From contig NC_135552.1 in assembly GCF_964340395.1 (NCBI RefSeq), positions 19,828,181 to 19,892,180 on the forward strand: a stretch of 64,000 nt of DNA, in the 5' to 3' direction. A program made the translations under genes and the position numbers. The DNA is from Glandiceps talaboti (taxonomy: Eukaryota > Hemichordata > Enteropneusta > Spengelidae). Below the pieces are notes generated by a model. The model ran no database searches. It was not told the origin of the DNA and saw only the letters and a program-made list of their open reading frames with translations. Within the stretch, counting starts at the first letter, position 1. Each line of letters opens with the position of its first letter. Shown piece by piece: positions 51,241-64,000 of the stretch.

Positions 51241-51480
51241 GGGTTGTAGGAGACCTAGTGGTTAAACAAACCACTTTCCTCATACCACTGCGGTCGGGGT
51301 TCGAACCCATTCAGGGTTTGATTAAATTTACCACGCTGCAAGTAAGAAGAGTGTCGTTCAGTTTGACTCGACCCGAACAACGCAGGTTTTCCCCGGGTAC
51401 TCCGGTTTCCTCCTGCACTAAAATTGAACCTTCCTTCTGTAGTACTGGGCAATGCCTGTTGGATGGTATTTGAAGTGTAG
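51241..51480 (+). mobile_element. tRNA-derived SINE, copy 3
   Basis: The most complete body: a tRNA-like head with TAGTGGTTAAAC and B box GGTTCGAACCC (51298-51308), then GTGTCGTTCAGTTTGACTC, then core GGGTACTCCGGTTTCCTCC (51395-51413), then GGGCAATGCCTGTTGGATGG near the end. It lies between two MITEs. Confidence 0.8.
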
Positions 51481-51732
51481 AGTCTTGGTAATTAAGGGGT
51501 TCTTTACGTCAGTCTTGTCATTTTCTACCTATTTACTCTCTAGTGTCATTTACATTCTGTACAAGTACTACAAATGCCAAATGAATAAAAATGCTTGGAA
51601 AGCAACCTGTGACGTTTAGAATGTTGTAACCGTGGTAACGTGTGGATGATGAATGGCCTTGAAATACAGACAGGCGTTGTCTGTGCGAGAGTGTTTAATC
51701 AGTTGACCATTATAAAATAAATCTACCCTGGT

Positions 51733-52122
51733 GCGGTAAAGTGTAGGATATAAAAAAGCTAAATTCTTTTATTTTGGGAGTGGGGGCTTTGAACCATTTT
51801 AGTTCTCATCCTACAAGAACGATTTTATTTTTAATGGAGTTCTTCGTACCCTAAATACACAAATATTTCTATCACGTCAAATTGAGAAATAGAAGAATGT
51901 TTGCTATTGTATTAAAATGTATGGAACTAAACTTAAATACAGTAAAGTGTCAACAAAAGAACTATTTTTTACTCACTACATACTGATGTGAAATTGATTG
52001 TGCTATCTGAAACATTTTTAATGTTGGCCAATTTAGTTAGAAGGGGGATGTGTGTGGGGGGGGGAGGGGGTCTAACTAAAAGAATATAGTTTTTTAACCT
52101 ACATTGAACTATGATGTCGCCC
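51733..52122 (+). mobile_element. MITE family member 2
   Basis: Same terminal and internal sequences as the other members, about 390 bases, without the minisatellite. The left TIR is slightly eroded (GTAAAGTGTAGGATATAAAA). The right TIR is intact (CCTACATTGAACTATGATG). It does not encode a protein. Confidence 0.85.
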
Positions 52123-52439
52123 TTTACTGCCATGTGTCTTTTAAGATACCTTCTTAAAAAATAAGCTCACTAAATGGGACAAAACCTACATTTCGGACAA
52201 CGGATATTTCCCTGCTGGCACTGACTTTAGGTTCCATACCTACTACATTCAAGGACCCTATAGGTATTGCACTTATACAGGTAGTTGTCATGACGACACA
52301 CGACTGATTTGATCACTTTGATTTCGCGTAGTTACTTTACGTTATCCACATGATGTTGGATATGTGTGTATGAAACCATGAATTAGGGTCATTGCTCAGT
52401 TTTGTTAATCTGCATTATTACAAAACAAAAGCATTTCAG

Positions 52440-52583
52440 ATGACAATACTGGGGGCGCATGTCACATTTGACCGCTACCCCATGCGCCACAATTTGACTA
52501 GTAACGTTTCGAATTGTATTGCCTCCGCCAATGATAGTTGGTCAGAGGTTATATTTCATCGTAGGTTTGTTTGTCTGTCTGCC

Positions 52584-52644
<61 letters not shown>

Positions 52645-52697
52645 TTATATCTATCTATCCATCCATCCTTCTGTCCATCCGTCCGTCCGTCTGTCTA

Positions 52698-52732
<35 letters not shown>

Positions 52733-52800
52733 GTCTGTCTCTTTGTCTGTCTCATTGTCTGTCTGTTTCTATTCATTCTTAACAGAAGGTAGGTATGGAG
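52440..52800 (+). repeat. Dispersed repeat with (CTGT)n core
   Basis: CTGT/CTAT repeats at about 52565-52770, flanked by non-simple sequence (GGTATGGAGGGATTTTAATG on the right). This arrangement is often seen as a dispersed repeat in marine invertebrate genomes. I recall that pattern and have not checked it. Confidence 0.5.
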
Positions 52801-53633
52801 GGATTTTAATGAAACTTAATAATATCTTAACAATGTACAATACACCGAATTAAAGTGCCTCCGAGTCCACCAAGAGACGATTTCACTCGGTGTGAAATAA
52901 TTTAAAATTTAAGGAAAATTTGCTTCTCGGTCTAGTAGATTTGAACTTTTCATCTGGCTTAATTGGTCCAAAGGGTATCCAATTGAAAATAATGTATGTA
53001 CTGTAAAAATTCTCGTTTATGTCCTATAATAAGAATTAAACTTAACGGTTACATTCCCACTTTGCCTATTTGCATGTCACGTGTTCAGACTACCCAAGTT
53101 AATGCAAATTAAGTATATATATAGCGTCATCGCCATCCGTCCTTTTAACACATTTTCACAAGATTTTGAAAATTCTTAATGGATGTTTCATTCATTTATT
53201 GTGTGTTTAGTTGACACTCTTCATTCCTAAATTCAGTCACAGTTTCATCTGTTTTCACTACAGTTGTCAACTATAGCGTAAATGTTTATAACCTGTGTGC
53301 TAAGTCGCATCGACACACACATATATCTCGTATAAATAACTTTTTTTTTTCTTTTTTTTCTCGGACCAATTCTCAAGTTATCGATATTTTACTTTAAGTA
53401 TACACATACACGATGATTGTATCACTTTGTTTGATTATGTTTAAACATTTCTCGTCACACTAGCAATATGGTTGAAAGGGTTAGTGTTAAATTGCGATAT
53501 GGTAAAATATATCGAATGCCGTAAACAGAAGCCAATTGTCCGGGATAAACAATGGCATTTCGTCAGGGTTTATCTTCCGTAAAATCAATGAATATTAAAT
53601 TAAAGTCTGTATGAATTGTCACCAATCATCACC

Positions 53634-53775
53634 GTGGTGGTAGTGGTGGTGATGATGGTGTTGGTGGTGTTGGTGGTGGTGGTGGTGTTGGTGGTGTGGT
53701 GTTGGTGGTAGTAGTGGTGGTGGTGGTGGTGGTGGTGGTGGTGGTGGTGGTGGTGGTGGTGGTGGTGGTGGTGTG

Positions 53776-53807
<32 letters not shown>

Positions 53808-53823
53808 GGTGGTGGTGGTGGTG
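53634..53823. repeat. (GGT)n/(GTT)n microsatellite
   Basis: About 190 bases of GGT triplets with a short GTT block. Homopolymeric frames on the other strand are artefacts. Confidence 0.95.
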
Positions 53824-54029
53824 GTCACCTTCCCCATCACCACTTGTTATACAATGAATAAAAGGCCTGAGAAATAAAACAACCAACGTTTTTAAAGACT
53901 AAAGATGAAGAAAACTGTCCCAGCCAGTTCTTGAATATTATGATTACGTTTCCAGATAAGTTTTCCTATACTTGAAAATAAATGCCAGACTGAGGCTTGT
54001 GTTTAGATTAATACATCTGACAAATACTC

Positions 54030-56894
54030 TTAAGCTTCAGATTCGTGTCCAACATTTGTTCGTTCAACTATATCGTCTTCCAGCTGTTTTCTTTCTGTCT
54101 GGCCTCTCTGAAAAAAAAATAGAAAATACATTTTAAATATCCTTCTACTTGCAAATGAGAAACAAGCACGTGGTGATAATGCTTCGAGGTTCTCACGAGA
54201 ACCTATTATGTTACTACCACAATGTCAATGGTTTCGACAAACACACACGTCCATGAAGTTGTAATAAGAAAATGGAGTTGAGCTAAGGCCCGAGATTAAT
54301 AGTTCAGTGTAGGATAAAAAAAACGTAATTCTTTTAGTTTGGTTTTGTGTGGGGAGACGATGAACCATAAATTACTAGTAGTTCTCTTCCAAAAGAAAAA
54401 CGATTTTACTTTTAATGGAATATGTTTTATACCCCTACATACAAATATTTATATGACATCACATCAAGAAATTGAAGAATTTTCGCTATAGTAAATACTT
54501 TGCACTAAAACCTGTCAATAAAAGGGCATTTTTTTAAACTACACACTGGTTTTATATTCAACAGAATACTACATTCTGATTTGAAAATGATTCTACTGCT
54601 TCAAATAATTATCAATTTTGGCCAGTTGAGTTAGGAAGGGGGAGGGACCTGAGGCCTAACTGAAAGAATTTAGTTTTTTATCTTTCATCGAACTGTAAAT
54701 CTCGCCTCGATAACTGTCCGTAAAGTGTAAATGTTAACGAGACGTGGAAAGTACGTACCTCCCATTTTACTCGGCTACCAAACTCGTCGTCGTCATCGTC
54801 CATGATAGTCACTCTTGCCGTCGCAGCATTCTCGGTCTGAGGCTGAACACAGAGCATTGTATATTTACTTATCGTATCGAGAGACCTACTGATTACACAT
54901 CGTGAAGTAGCCAATTTCCCACAATTGAAATAACGTGCAGGTGAAATAAATAGCGAGAGACACAGGCAAAACATGTTCACATCGATGTTGACGTTACTAT
55001 AGAAACACGATGCGAGGTTACAACACAACAAAATATGTTATTTATTTACTCCTCTCTATGTGTGAAAATATTTCTTAGAGACAAGTCTTGAATAATTTCT
55101 AGGATACATAATCATTTTTCTGTAAGATAATATGAGCCAATGGCCTTCGAATTAATAGTTCTGGAACACCTACCTCCGGATCACCACCATAGAGGGGGCT
55201 CTCCGTGTTTGGTTGGTTACCATCGTCGTCAATTAGTCGAAGAAATCGACTGAAAACAAAAACACAGAATCATGATGAAGGCACGGTGGTCACAGAGATT
55301 TTTGATAAACTTAATGTTTTCTGACATTTTAATATCGTCATATTTTAATTACTCTCTACTACCTCTAAGCAAAGACAACATTTCCCTCCAAACAAATTCT
55401 GTGAATAACATTGCTAAAAGTTGAATGACTGCATTGCAAGTTAGAGCCATGTGATGTCATTTGAGGTCACTAAATAGACACGTGATTTACTATGATAAAT
55501 ATATGTCTGTCTCACCTGTTGGCCTGAGCATTACGCTTCTTAGAGCATACAAATGAAGCAGAAACAAGCATTACAACCAACAAGATAGCAACGGCAAAAC
55601 AGGCCACAATGATTCTTGTAACTGAAATGACAGAAAAAGATATTATTGACGACCTGTGTACTTTCTTTTATGGTTATGCCATATTGTGGTTATCGAGGAT
55701 AAATAATACATATTCTCAACTTTGTCCATTTCAAAACGGTAAGTTTAAGTTCAGAATTTAAATCAATGTTGATTTTACCGATTGGTGATGACACACATCC
55801 GACATTCAAACTGACCATTTGTATCATAGCTGGAAAATAATAGAGTTGACACGACAATGACTTACCATCGTTGCTGTCGGTTGGTGGAGGAAGCAACTCT
55901 GAAACACGGAAAATACAAACAACTCAAATTCAATAAGTATTCGTAAAATGTGAAATCTTAAGTAATGTTTTAAATAGACTATCATTTCAGACGCCGTAAA
56001 TAAAAGCTAGCGTTCACAAAGAGTGAGAAATGGGATGGTAAGTTACCATCCCTCTGTTACCAACAGAGTACTCCGTACGATCGTGTGCTGCTGTTGTTTA
56101 GCTACCTCACCACTTTTCAAAAAAAAACCTTAATTTTTCTCATTTTTAAAGTCATTTTTCGCATATTTTGTGAATAATTTGTAATTAATCTAATGTCAAG
56201 CTTTGGGTTAGAATGGTCTGTTGCGTAAAATCATCTGCCCCCCTCCGATATCATTTTCTGAAAAATAACCCTCCCTCAATTTTATTCCTTTAAAATATGA
56301 CCCTTCACCTGAAAAAAAAATGAGTTAAAATGCCATTAAAACATTGAAAGGGACACGCATCCTAGAATCAATGGTAAGAGCTCAATCCCACCGCTGCCAC
56401 CATACCAATAATTTTAAAAGCATAAGGTTGATTAATGCCATATCAAGTTACTAAATTACGAAGACATACTTTGTTCTGTATTGTGACCCCATATAGTGTT
56501 TGAACACCATAAAAATGTTGTATGTAACTGATTAGGAGACGGTCTACTCACGACATTGGTCTATAAGGTCTGGCTCATCGGCACAGTCTGACGGACAGTC
56601 TATAATTGTATCGTTATATCTTGTGTTGTTGATACATTTGTTGTCCTCTGGACAACGGAATTCCCATTCCTTGCATACCACTGGCGTCGTTGGTGGTGTT
56701 GTTGGTAAATCAGTTGACGACTCGGATGTAGACGTGCTATTACCTGAATTGTGAGATCAATGAATAGGTTATTTATCAAATCGTTATATCTTTATTAGCC
56801 TCCGTATGGATTCCATTGTTCTGTTGTATGTATGTATGTATGTATGTATGTATGTATGTATGTATGTATGTATGTATGTATGTATGTATGTATA

Positions 56895-56938
<44 letters not shown>

Positions 56939-57060
56939 TATGTATGTATGTATGTATGTATGTATGTATGTATGTATGTATGCATGCATGCATGCATACA
57001 TGCATGTATGTATGTACACGCACGTACGTAGTTTGTCTGCCTATCTATACTATCTGTCCC

Positions 57061-57122
<62 letters not shown>

Positions 57123-60100
57123 AATGAAACATATTTGATACGTTTACATTGTATTCTTAAACTTAAAGGCATTCAGCCGCTTTTTTGCCTGGTCAATTAG
57201 GTTCAAATCACTATTTCATAATTGAAAAGTCCATTCCTTTGTTATTTTACGACACCAAAGCCCACAGGTGCCCATAAATAATTAGAGTCAACTTTCCATA
57301 ACAAAATATCCTGCATTTCACCCTACCACCTCTAATCTCAGCGATCCTGTATGTGTATATGTCACAAGTCGATGACTGTACGTGATTGAATAGAGACCAT
57401 CATATTTTAATCATAAGCTTGCCCTGTTGGTTTTCAGAATGTACAGTAGAATAAATACCTTTAACCATTGACAGTAGACTGTCTATGTTTTAACACACTG
57501 AACTATGATTTCGCTTACAGGAATGCAGTATAGCTCTGCGAAATTTAAATCTGCATAATGACAAAAAAGTTTGGATTGCATAGGTTATCCTAGGAAATAA
57601 TCCGAGAAATATACAGAAATACTTACAGCCGAATTCGTCAGATCCGTCCTCACAGTCGTTTTCACCGTCACAGATTTTAGATCCATTGATACATTCACAG
57701 GATACTGGACACTGGTACTGTTCAGGATCACGTGCACACGTTTCATTACTACAATTGCTATAATCAATTGTAGTAAGTAATGCTGTGGGGATGACGGTAG
57801 TCACAGTAGTAGTAGAAGGGGCCGTAGTTGTATTTGCTGACTCCGTAGTTACATTTATGGAAACAGTAGTTCCATTGAATTCCGTGGTCGTTTCCTCTGC
57901 AACAATAGGCGTTGGAGTTGTCGCTGATACCGACGAAGTCGTATAGTTGGCAGTTGTGACGTTCGATGCATCTTCAGTCGTTATAGCAGTCGTCGCGTCT
58001 GTACTGACCCCAAATATACACCCAACTGTCATGCAGAATGGAAATAATTAGTATTAACAAACAGCCGACACTGGCATCAACGGGACGTTATCCTAGTCTG
58101 GGGATATTTTGATAAGTTACATGTATTCTAGTATACAACCGGGGGGAAAAACACCAGTGCATTTGCTTGAATGAAGTGAGCCAAGGAAAGACTTCATGCA
58201 AAGTTAGATAAAAACAATACAACTGATACAAAAACGACAGATGTAGCTATAGGTTCAGGCAATGCCTTTTTTAGTTTGTTTATATTTGTGGGAGTTATAA
58301 TGTAACAGTAACAGTTGTACTCAATGTTATAACATGTCCTGTTCTAAACTGTAAACAGAGTTATGGGATCTGGGCTCCTGTGATGTGTATGCTTTGATAA
58401 GTTACCGACATTAATTACATCGTATGTCTTTGCATGAACGTTGTCCCATTCCTGCTTACCACAAGCAAGCAAATGCACCTGTGTGCGAATGAGAAATAAA
58501 CCAAGCAAATATATTGGAGACAAGAATAGAGTGATTATTTTTGAAAAGCTCGGCTGGTTAGAAAAGAACAAGGAGAAAACCACGTTCTAAAACTTGTCTC
58601 ATTGATACGAATACGATCGATCAGTCTTTTTGTCATGCTTTCAAATGAGTGTCTTCACTTGGTTTCACCTCCATTGATAAATTCCCGTGATACACAGGGT
58701 ACTTGTATTGTCCACTAGGTCCACTTGTTTGGATCGGCATTTCCATTATATGCTATCAGTTCAAATTCAGTCAATCAAATAAAAAGAGAGTCGATTGGGT
58801 CATAGAAACACACATAACGTCACCTTTAGGGAACGTGCAAAATTTATGACAGGGGAACTGAGGAGACTGCGTGACTGTTGGTACAGACCCTGCCCTGGTA
58901 CTAGTGTAGACTTTTCACTGAGCGTTACGGTAGTCACGTGCACATACTATACTCCATATGCTGCATAACTTCGCTGCTGGTGTATCGAATGTAATACTCT
59001 TCACTGGGTAACCCAGCAGACAGTAGCACTAAAAATACTAGGTAAACTGACCTTGAACTTGTAACCATGGTAATGAACAACCCAATGTTGCTTTAAATTG
59101 TGGCTAAGAATTAAGGTCATGTATTATAATATCAGACCATATCAAATCACTGCTGACAACCATGTGGCATATATAGTGAACGTTGTCCTCACATAAATTA
59201 TGTGGCGGTAGTAGTGGTTGGGGAAATAATCAATGCCTTTAACACTTTCAACATTGATTCTGGGACTATGTCCTTTTTCTGGCAGCGCAGTCTGACAGCG
59301 CATTTAAACCATGTTTTTAAAATATTTTAACGGGGGGAGGGCATGTTAGAGAAGGGAAATTGAGGAAGGGTCACTTTTTACGCAACAACTCGGGCCTTAT
59401 TTCCTAGGCCCTCCTCCATATAATTACTGAAGGTTCCCTAAGCATTAAATCACGAGGTATATACTCACACTCACCAACACAGTTATGTTATGCCAAACAT
59501 GGCTTACTTTAAATCTTTGCATAATTCGCTTAGGGATCAAACTTTCAATATGTTTTTCATGACCCGATCAACTTTCAAAAGTACTTGCCCATGCAGAACT
59601 GGAATTCACTTCCCGGTAAGGGATCAACGACTTGTGACGTCAAAAGTGAGACAACGACGACACAAACGGTATATCTAAATGGTTGTATATGATAAATGAA
59701 GATGTGATGTTCAACTTCATCAGAGTGAATTTTTTTTCATGCACAAACGGTGGAATATATCCCTTACTAATACTTCAAACCGTACATATGTATACATTTT
59801 ATAAATTTTCTACTACCTATAGTGTTATGGGGTTTGGTCATGCGAATCAGATCCTTTTCAGTGTACAATGCTAAATGTGTTCTCGCTAGCGCTGTATGCG
59901 TGTCATTCTTCAGTGTACCTAAGGTCAAACGAGGATACATGTGTTGTCATTATTATATAGCAGTTAATAATATACTTGCCGTTGGGTAAATATTAAAGTA
60001 CAGGTGATATCACGACCGGTTATTGATGTTGAATAATGTGTGTGTTGTTTGTCATGTAACAAAGTTCACGTAATCAAACTATGTTTACTGCTATGATATG

Positions 60101-60652
60101 CTATTACAATACACTTCTTCCATTGTGATATAACTAGTATACTTTTCGTCTCAAACTGCTAAAGAACATTGCAACATTTTCAGATTACGGAATTCTGGGC
60201 GAGGGGAGTCTGATTTCTATGTACATGTCATGTACAAACTATATTACAGTGGGGGAGTACCTGAAGACACTCGTAAAACTTAGAGGGCGTAGCCATGACT
60301 GACACTTGCAAGTGCTGCGCCATATTGAAAACAATGGGGTACACGCCAGTAAGGTATACGCAAACAAAAATATCACATACTCTGGTCGTTTCGAACTTTT
60401 AAGTACCCTACATACACACTAAAATGCCACTCATGAATTGTAGTTTATGAATGTTAGTTATGGTCTGTGATGGGTAGTCGTTATAAGTCCAAAATAACAA
60501 TTTTAGAACAGCGGTTCACGATCTTGTCAGGTTGATTCAACAGGTGTGACAATCTAAATTACAATCAAAAGTCGGAGAGAAAATAACTCAACAAAAGAAA
60601 GGTCCATACCTGAGCATACAAGAATCAAAATGCTGAGGATCCTGGCCTCCAT
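54030..60652 (-). CDS. Small type I membrane protein with mucin-like stalk and two LDLa domains
   Basis: Minus-strand exons, 5' to 3': 60652-60610, 58025-57627, 56743-56552, 55898-55866, 55621-55516, 55249-55174, 54842-54759, 54107-54030. Together they encode 336 aa with consistent phases. Residues 1-15 form a signal peptide (MEARILSILILVCS). Residues about 20-100 are Thr/Ser-rich with seven N-glycosylation sequons. LDLa1 is about 111-148 (CDGENDCEDGSDEFGC) with two extra cysteines. A Thr/Pro linker leads to a divergent LDLa2 (CPEDNKC, CPSDCADEPD). TM is about 226-248 (VACFAVAILLVVMLVSASF). The tail has SPLYGGD and an acidic DDDDDEF stretch. Role unknown; a cell-surface receptor or adhesion molecule is likely. 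Intron phases around TM and tail (1-2-0-0) equal those of the LDLa-MAM gene. Confidence 0.85.
54287..54708 (+). mobile_element. MITE family member 3, intronic
   Basis: Both TIRs are present (AGTTCAGTGTAGGATAAAAA on the left, inverse near 54675-54700), with the shared interior. It sits in the last intron of the minus-strand LDLa gene, between exons 54759-54842 and 54030-54107. Confidence 0.85.
56826..57022. repeat. (TATG)n/(TGCG)n compound microsatellite
   Basis: TATG blocks surrounding TG and TGCG blocks, in intron 2 of the minus-strand LDLa gene. Confidence 0.95.
57055..57121. repeat. (CTGT)n microsatellite
   Basis: Pure CTGT units, about 35 bases after the preceding array and in the same intron. 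Confidence 0.95.
58026..60609. other. Intron 1 of the minus-strand LDLa gene
   Basis: A 2.6-kb intron between the signal-peptide exon and the Thr-rich exon. No repeats, exons or elements were recognised in it. Confidence 0.6.
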
Positions 60653-62872
60653 ATTGAAATAGGCTAGGGATACTTTACGGTGAAGTTAACGCAACGACTC
60701 CGGGTTGTGTCGACAGGAAACTAGTCCGGGGTTCAAAGGTTACCCAGCGAGCGCGACGACATGCAACTGACACAAGGGGCCTGTCAAAATGCATCTAACA
60801 AACGAGGTAGTATATAATATGACGCCTGTTCTCAATGTATGATTATTTATTATTTGTCGATGGATGGAAGGGGGGGGTACGTAAAGTGATGGTTTTTTTT
60901 AGATAGAAACTCTTTTTACATGTACAACAAGTTGTGGTGAACAGAAATTTAGTATAATACAATAGTTACTAGTTATCTCGAACGTTATTCAACAAAATAT
61001 GAAAATTACAGCCTAATTAACACTCAAAACAACATATACATAAACGGCAAAACATTTTAAATTTATACAAAGCGAGTGATCATGGTGTGAACTTTGTAGG
61101 GTTTTATTTGTCATGATATAAAACCGTGTCCATCTCGATCTCGTTAAGACGACTCGGTTGTTTTTTTCTCTTACTGTGTTTTCAGTTTTATATGCATATG
61201 TAAGAAAATATATTTAAGACTATGATGAGAAAACAGTTGTCCGACAGCAAATAAAAGAATAATCCCTATAACGTCACTGATAAGATAACACGAATGCAAA
61301 AATCTGGATTTTTATGATAGGCATATTTCATATTTATTATGCTACTGTTATTTTTCAAGTTGATACCTTTGTATGGACCATCAGTAGATTTTTTCTATGG
61401 CGGAACTTGAAGATTGGAGGGCAATATGCTAAACCATACTATGTATGCCATAGTGATAAATTGGTCATACATGAAAATACATATGAGAATATAAATCTAC
61501 CGGGATGAGATTTAAATGAATTTTCGACTACTCTTATTTTCAAAAGGTGATACAAATGTTGAGTGATTTTTATTCCCATGCTAGTCGTTAGCTATTTTCA
61601 GCTCAAAGAATACAGGTTTTAATTGATTCATCTTTATACCATAGCTAGGCTAGAAGGAGAATGTTTAAAGAAGGGAAAGATGTGTCGCGGAACTGTCGAA
61701 ATCAATCATGCTGATTATGCAACCAATGACATTTCTAGTCTTAGTAGCCAATCAAGTCTTTAGATTTATAGCCAATCAGACGTGTGTAATTGAAACCTTC
61801 CTAGTCAAAACTGCATCCTATGAACTTAGTGTATTTTTTAGAGATTTAATAGACTGTCATATTGGTAATAAAACTCATCTCTAGACCTGCTGTCGGTGTT
61901 ATCATTCTCAGTCAAGACCCCCCCCCCCCACACACACACAGAGGAGTAATTAACACCCCATATCTCACAAGTAATAACCACTTCATATTCCACAGGAGTC
62001 ATTAAATTCTCATATCCCACAGGAGTAATTAACACCTCATATTTCCTCTTTGAGAATTTAGCAAATAAAAGCTAAATACAAGCTTGGGAATCAAAAGGCA
62101 CCCAATATTTATATCATTTGTTATTGAACATAAAAGATTTTAAACTTGCGCATATAATAATGCCTGCCCCTGTAAGTATATAGACTGATTTGGTCGAATA
62201 ATTATGCATGTTGTTATATATCTCCTGGGAACGCACAGGGTTTATCATTAATTATAGCAAAGATCGGATATCAATTTCATTAAGTTTAATGCCAATTAAG
62301 TGAAAATTCATCGCGATGAAATATTAACAGTATTACGTTGAATTACTTCAACTAAACGCTAACATTGGTTTCAGTCACACGTGCCTGGCCTAATACATGT
62401 ATAAAATATGAATGGCGCTGAAAGGGTGATATACGGCGATGAATGGTAACCATACCGACAAAACTGTTCGTATTCGCATACAAAGAAAGCCATGTCGGTT
62501 ATCTGTAGGCGCATATTTGGAAGCAGGATGATAACACCAGTGGTTAGTAGAGCTGTTAATGACCAACTAAGTCTTATTTTTTTAATGGGCTATCTATCTG
62601 TACAAGTTAACATTCTTTGGTGTCTATCCATAAATAATTATCAGTAGCCTGTATCATCTGTGCTGTGTCTCAAACTGAAACGTACTTCGTGTAGTTCATC
62701 AAAGATTTCTCCCTTTGAAGTGTCTTTAAACTTGAAAGGTAACCGTACGCGTACACGTTACATCAGCATACTGTGGGGAATACTCTTCACTGGGTACTCT
62801 GGCTTTGAAGGAAGCGTGGAACTTTGGTCGACCTTCACTCCAGGCGTGCATGTGATATAGTCCAACGTCAAC
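60653..62872. other. Divergent intergenic region
   Basis: It separates the start of the minus-strand LDLa gene from the start of the plus-strand gene at 62.87 kb and should hold both promoters. A TATA-like stretch (ATATTATA on the minus strand, around 60812-60821) lies about 165 bases upstream of the minus-strand start codon. Short ACAGGAGT(C/A)ATTAA repeats occur near 61994-62030. Nothing else was identified. Confidence 0.5.
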
Positions 62873-62924
62873 ATGGAATACACGACAGTACTGTATATGC
62901 TGGTGTCAACATTCCTATTCATGG
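62873..62924 (+). CDS. First exon (signal peptide) of a third gene, truncated by window end
   Basis: ATG at 62873 starts MEYTTVLYMLVSTFLFMG. This is a typical hydrophobic signal peptide that ends in a phase-1 split glycine codon before the donor GTTAGT (62925). The minus-strand LDLa gene begins with the same kind of short phase-1 signal exon, about 2.2 kb away in the opposite direction. No second exon is visible before the window end, so the product is unknown. It could be another secreted or receptor gene of this cluster. Confidence 0.45.
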
Positions 62925-63675
62925 GTTAGTAACGTTATCATCAAATTTAGAATGCTTTCAAAAGATTGTTTTATGACAAAGCATATTGGTAAAAAAAAAT
63001 TATGCAAGACACAGCTCTACACAAAGTACAGCATTCTGTGTTGTTTTGGTAACAAAGTAATTCACGTTAAATTAGTCTATGGTTCAATGTCCACCAAAAT
63101 TGCTGTAAATTAATGACGAGATATATTTATTACATGTTAGTTGGAGTATATCACATCATATATGCATAATCTGTTTGATTTCATGATTACTCGTTACATT
63201 TAGTCGCAGACTTCGGTACTAAACTTATGAAAAGATTATCCACTTAAAATTAACTGTTATCACAGAAGAATGATATCGATATCAAACTATTGCGAAATAC
63301 TATTTACGCCTATTCAACATATTCTCAATTTTCAGTCAATGTTTACCATTCTGTATGACGATGTTTTATGATTTTGCATATATTGAGGCATGATTTTTTT
63401 ATATTGTATTTGTATGTATCGTTACTGTATTCAGTCTGCATATATGTGTACCTTCACGTTGTCAGATTATAGCCAGGTTATGTCTGTCAATCATTTACAA
63501 TGAAGGCAATTAAGCCTACACTGGTCAACTACTCTTAGACTGTCATACATACTGTATTGAGGAGAGTTTATCGCTTTGATGAATTCCCATCTGTTGATAT
63601 AGTGTATATTTCTAGCTCTGACGATTTCTATTCACAAGGTAGTTGTGCATATAGATCGTAATTTGTTTACCTTAT
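62925..63675. other. Presumed intron 1 of the third gene
   Basis: AT-rich DNA with no recognisable exon or repeat up to the MITE. Confidence 0.4.
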
Positions 63676-64000
63676 AGGGCAAGATCAACAGTTCAATATA
63701 GGATTTAAAAAACTAAATTCTTTCACTTAAGCCTCAGACACCCCCCCCCCACCACCACCACCACCACCCCACCCCCTCTCCTTCTAACATAATTGGCCAG
63801 AATTCAAAATTGTGATAGACAGCAAATAATGTTCAAATCAAGTATGTAATAGTATGTAGTGCTATGATTACGTACAAAGCCAGTATGTTGTGAGGAACAA
63901 ACAGATCTTCCATTGACACTTTGTTGTATTTTAGTGCCACGCATTTACTAATATAGCCTAAATTCTTTCATTTCTCGATCTGATGATAGTTTAAACAAAT
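63676..64000 (-). mobile_element. MITE family member 4, inverted, cut by the window end
   Basis: It begins with the TIR (GGCAAGATCAACAGTTCAAT, then TAGGATTTAAAAAACTAAAT). The interior is the reverse complement of the other copies, including one CATACTGGCTTTGTACG unit and the CACAAAGTGTCAAT-type segment near 63895-63930. The distal TIR is not reached or is decayed. Confidence 0.75.

Larger units (their letters stand above)
52123..54029. other. Intergenic and 3' flank of the minus-strand LDLa gene
   Basis: It contains two microsatellites and AT-rich DNA. A minus-strand polyadenylation signal could be the complement of TTTATT at 53195-53200. No other gene is seen. Confidence 0.5.

Overview
The window is AT-rich animal nuclear DNA: multi-exon genes with GT/AG introns, many long microsatellites, tRNA-derived SINEs, MITEs and LINE fragments. 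Gene content (LDL-receptor class A and MAM domains, a GDF8/11-type TGF-beta ligand) and repeat style suggest a marine invertebrate. A hemichordate or cephalochordate is my guess, but the species cannot be fixed from the sequence alone.

Region 1 (1-23.3 kb, + strand) is the 3' part of a large receptor-like gene. Thirty-one exons can be placed, and their reading phases agree throughout. They encode six alternating LDLa-MAM modules, a short Thr/Pro stalk, one transmembrane helix and a cytoplasmic tail ending near an NPIY motif. The 5' end lies left of the window.

Region 2 (18.5-48.9 kb) is a tandem segmental duplication. Unit A (about 18.51-33.05 kb) and unit B (about 34.73-48.87 kb) each hold the 3' end of the receptor gene, intergenic DNA and one complete three-exon GDF8/11 (myostatin/myoglianin)-like gene. 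The receptor part of unit B is a decaying fragment: one MAM exon, stalk, TM exon and a broken tail exon. Both ligand genes are intact, each encoding 416 aa. Their mature ligand domains differ about three times more than their prodomains, the reverse of the usual TGF-beta pattern, and both lack the two tryptophans normally conserved in finger 1.

Region 3 (48.9-54.0 kb) is repeat-rich and holds MITEs, a SINE and simple repeats. Region 4 (54.0-60.7 kb, - strand) holds a complete eight-exon gene for a 336-aa type I membrane protein: signal peptide, Thr-rich glycosylated stalk, two LDLa domains, TM helix and acidic tail. Its last exons have the same intron-phase pattern as the region 1 gene, so the two may be relatives. 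At 62.87 kb (+ strand) a signal-peptide exon with a phase-1 donor starts a third, divergently oriented gene that runs off the window.

The two receptor-type genes are predicted to act at the cell surface, and the two ligands to be secreted as latent furin-processed dimers. Any functional link between the neighbours is speculative. The most notable signals are the duplicated, unevenly diverging ligand pair, the LDLa-MAM array with its mosaic intron losses, and the mobile elements that date events within the duplication.
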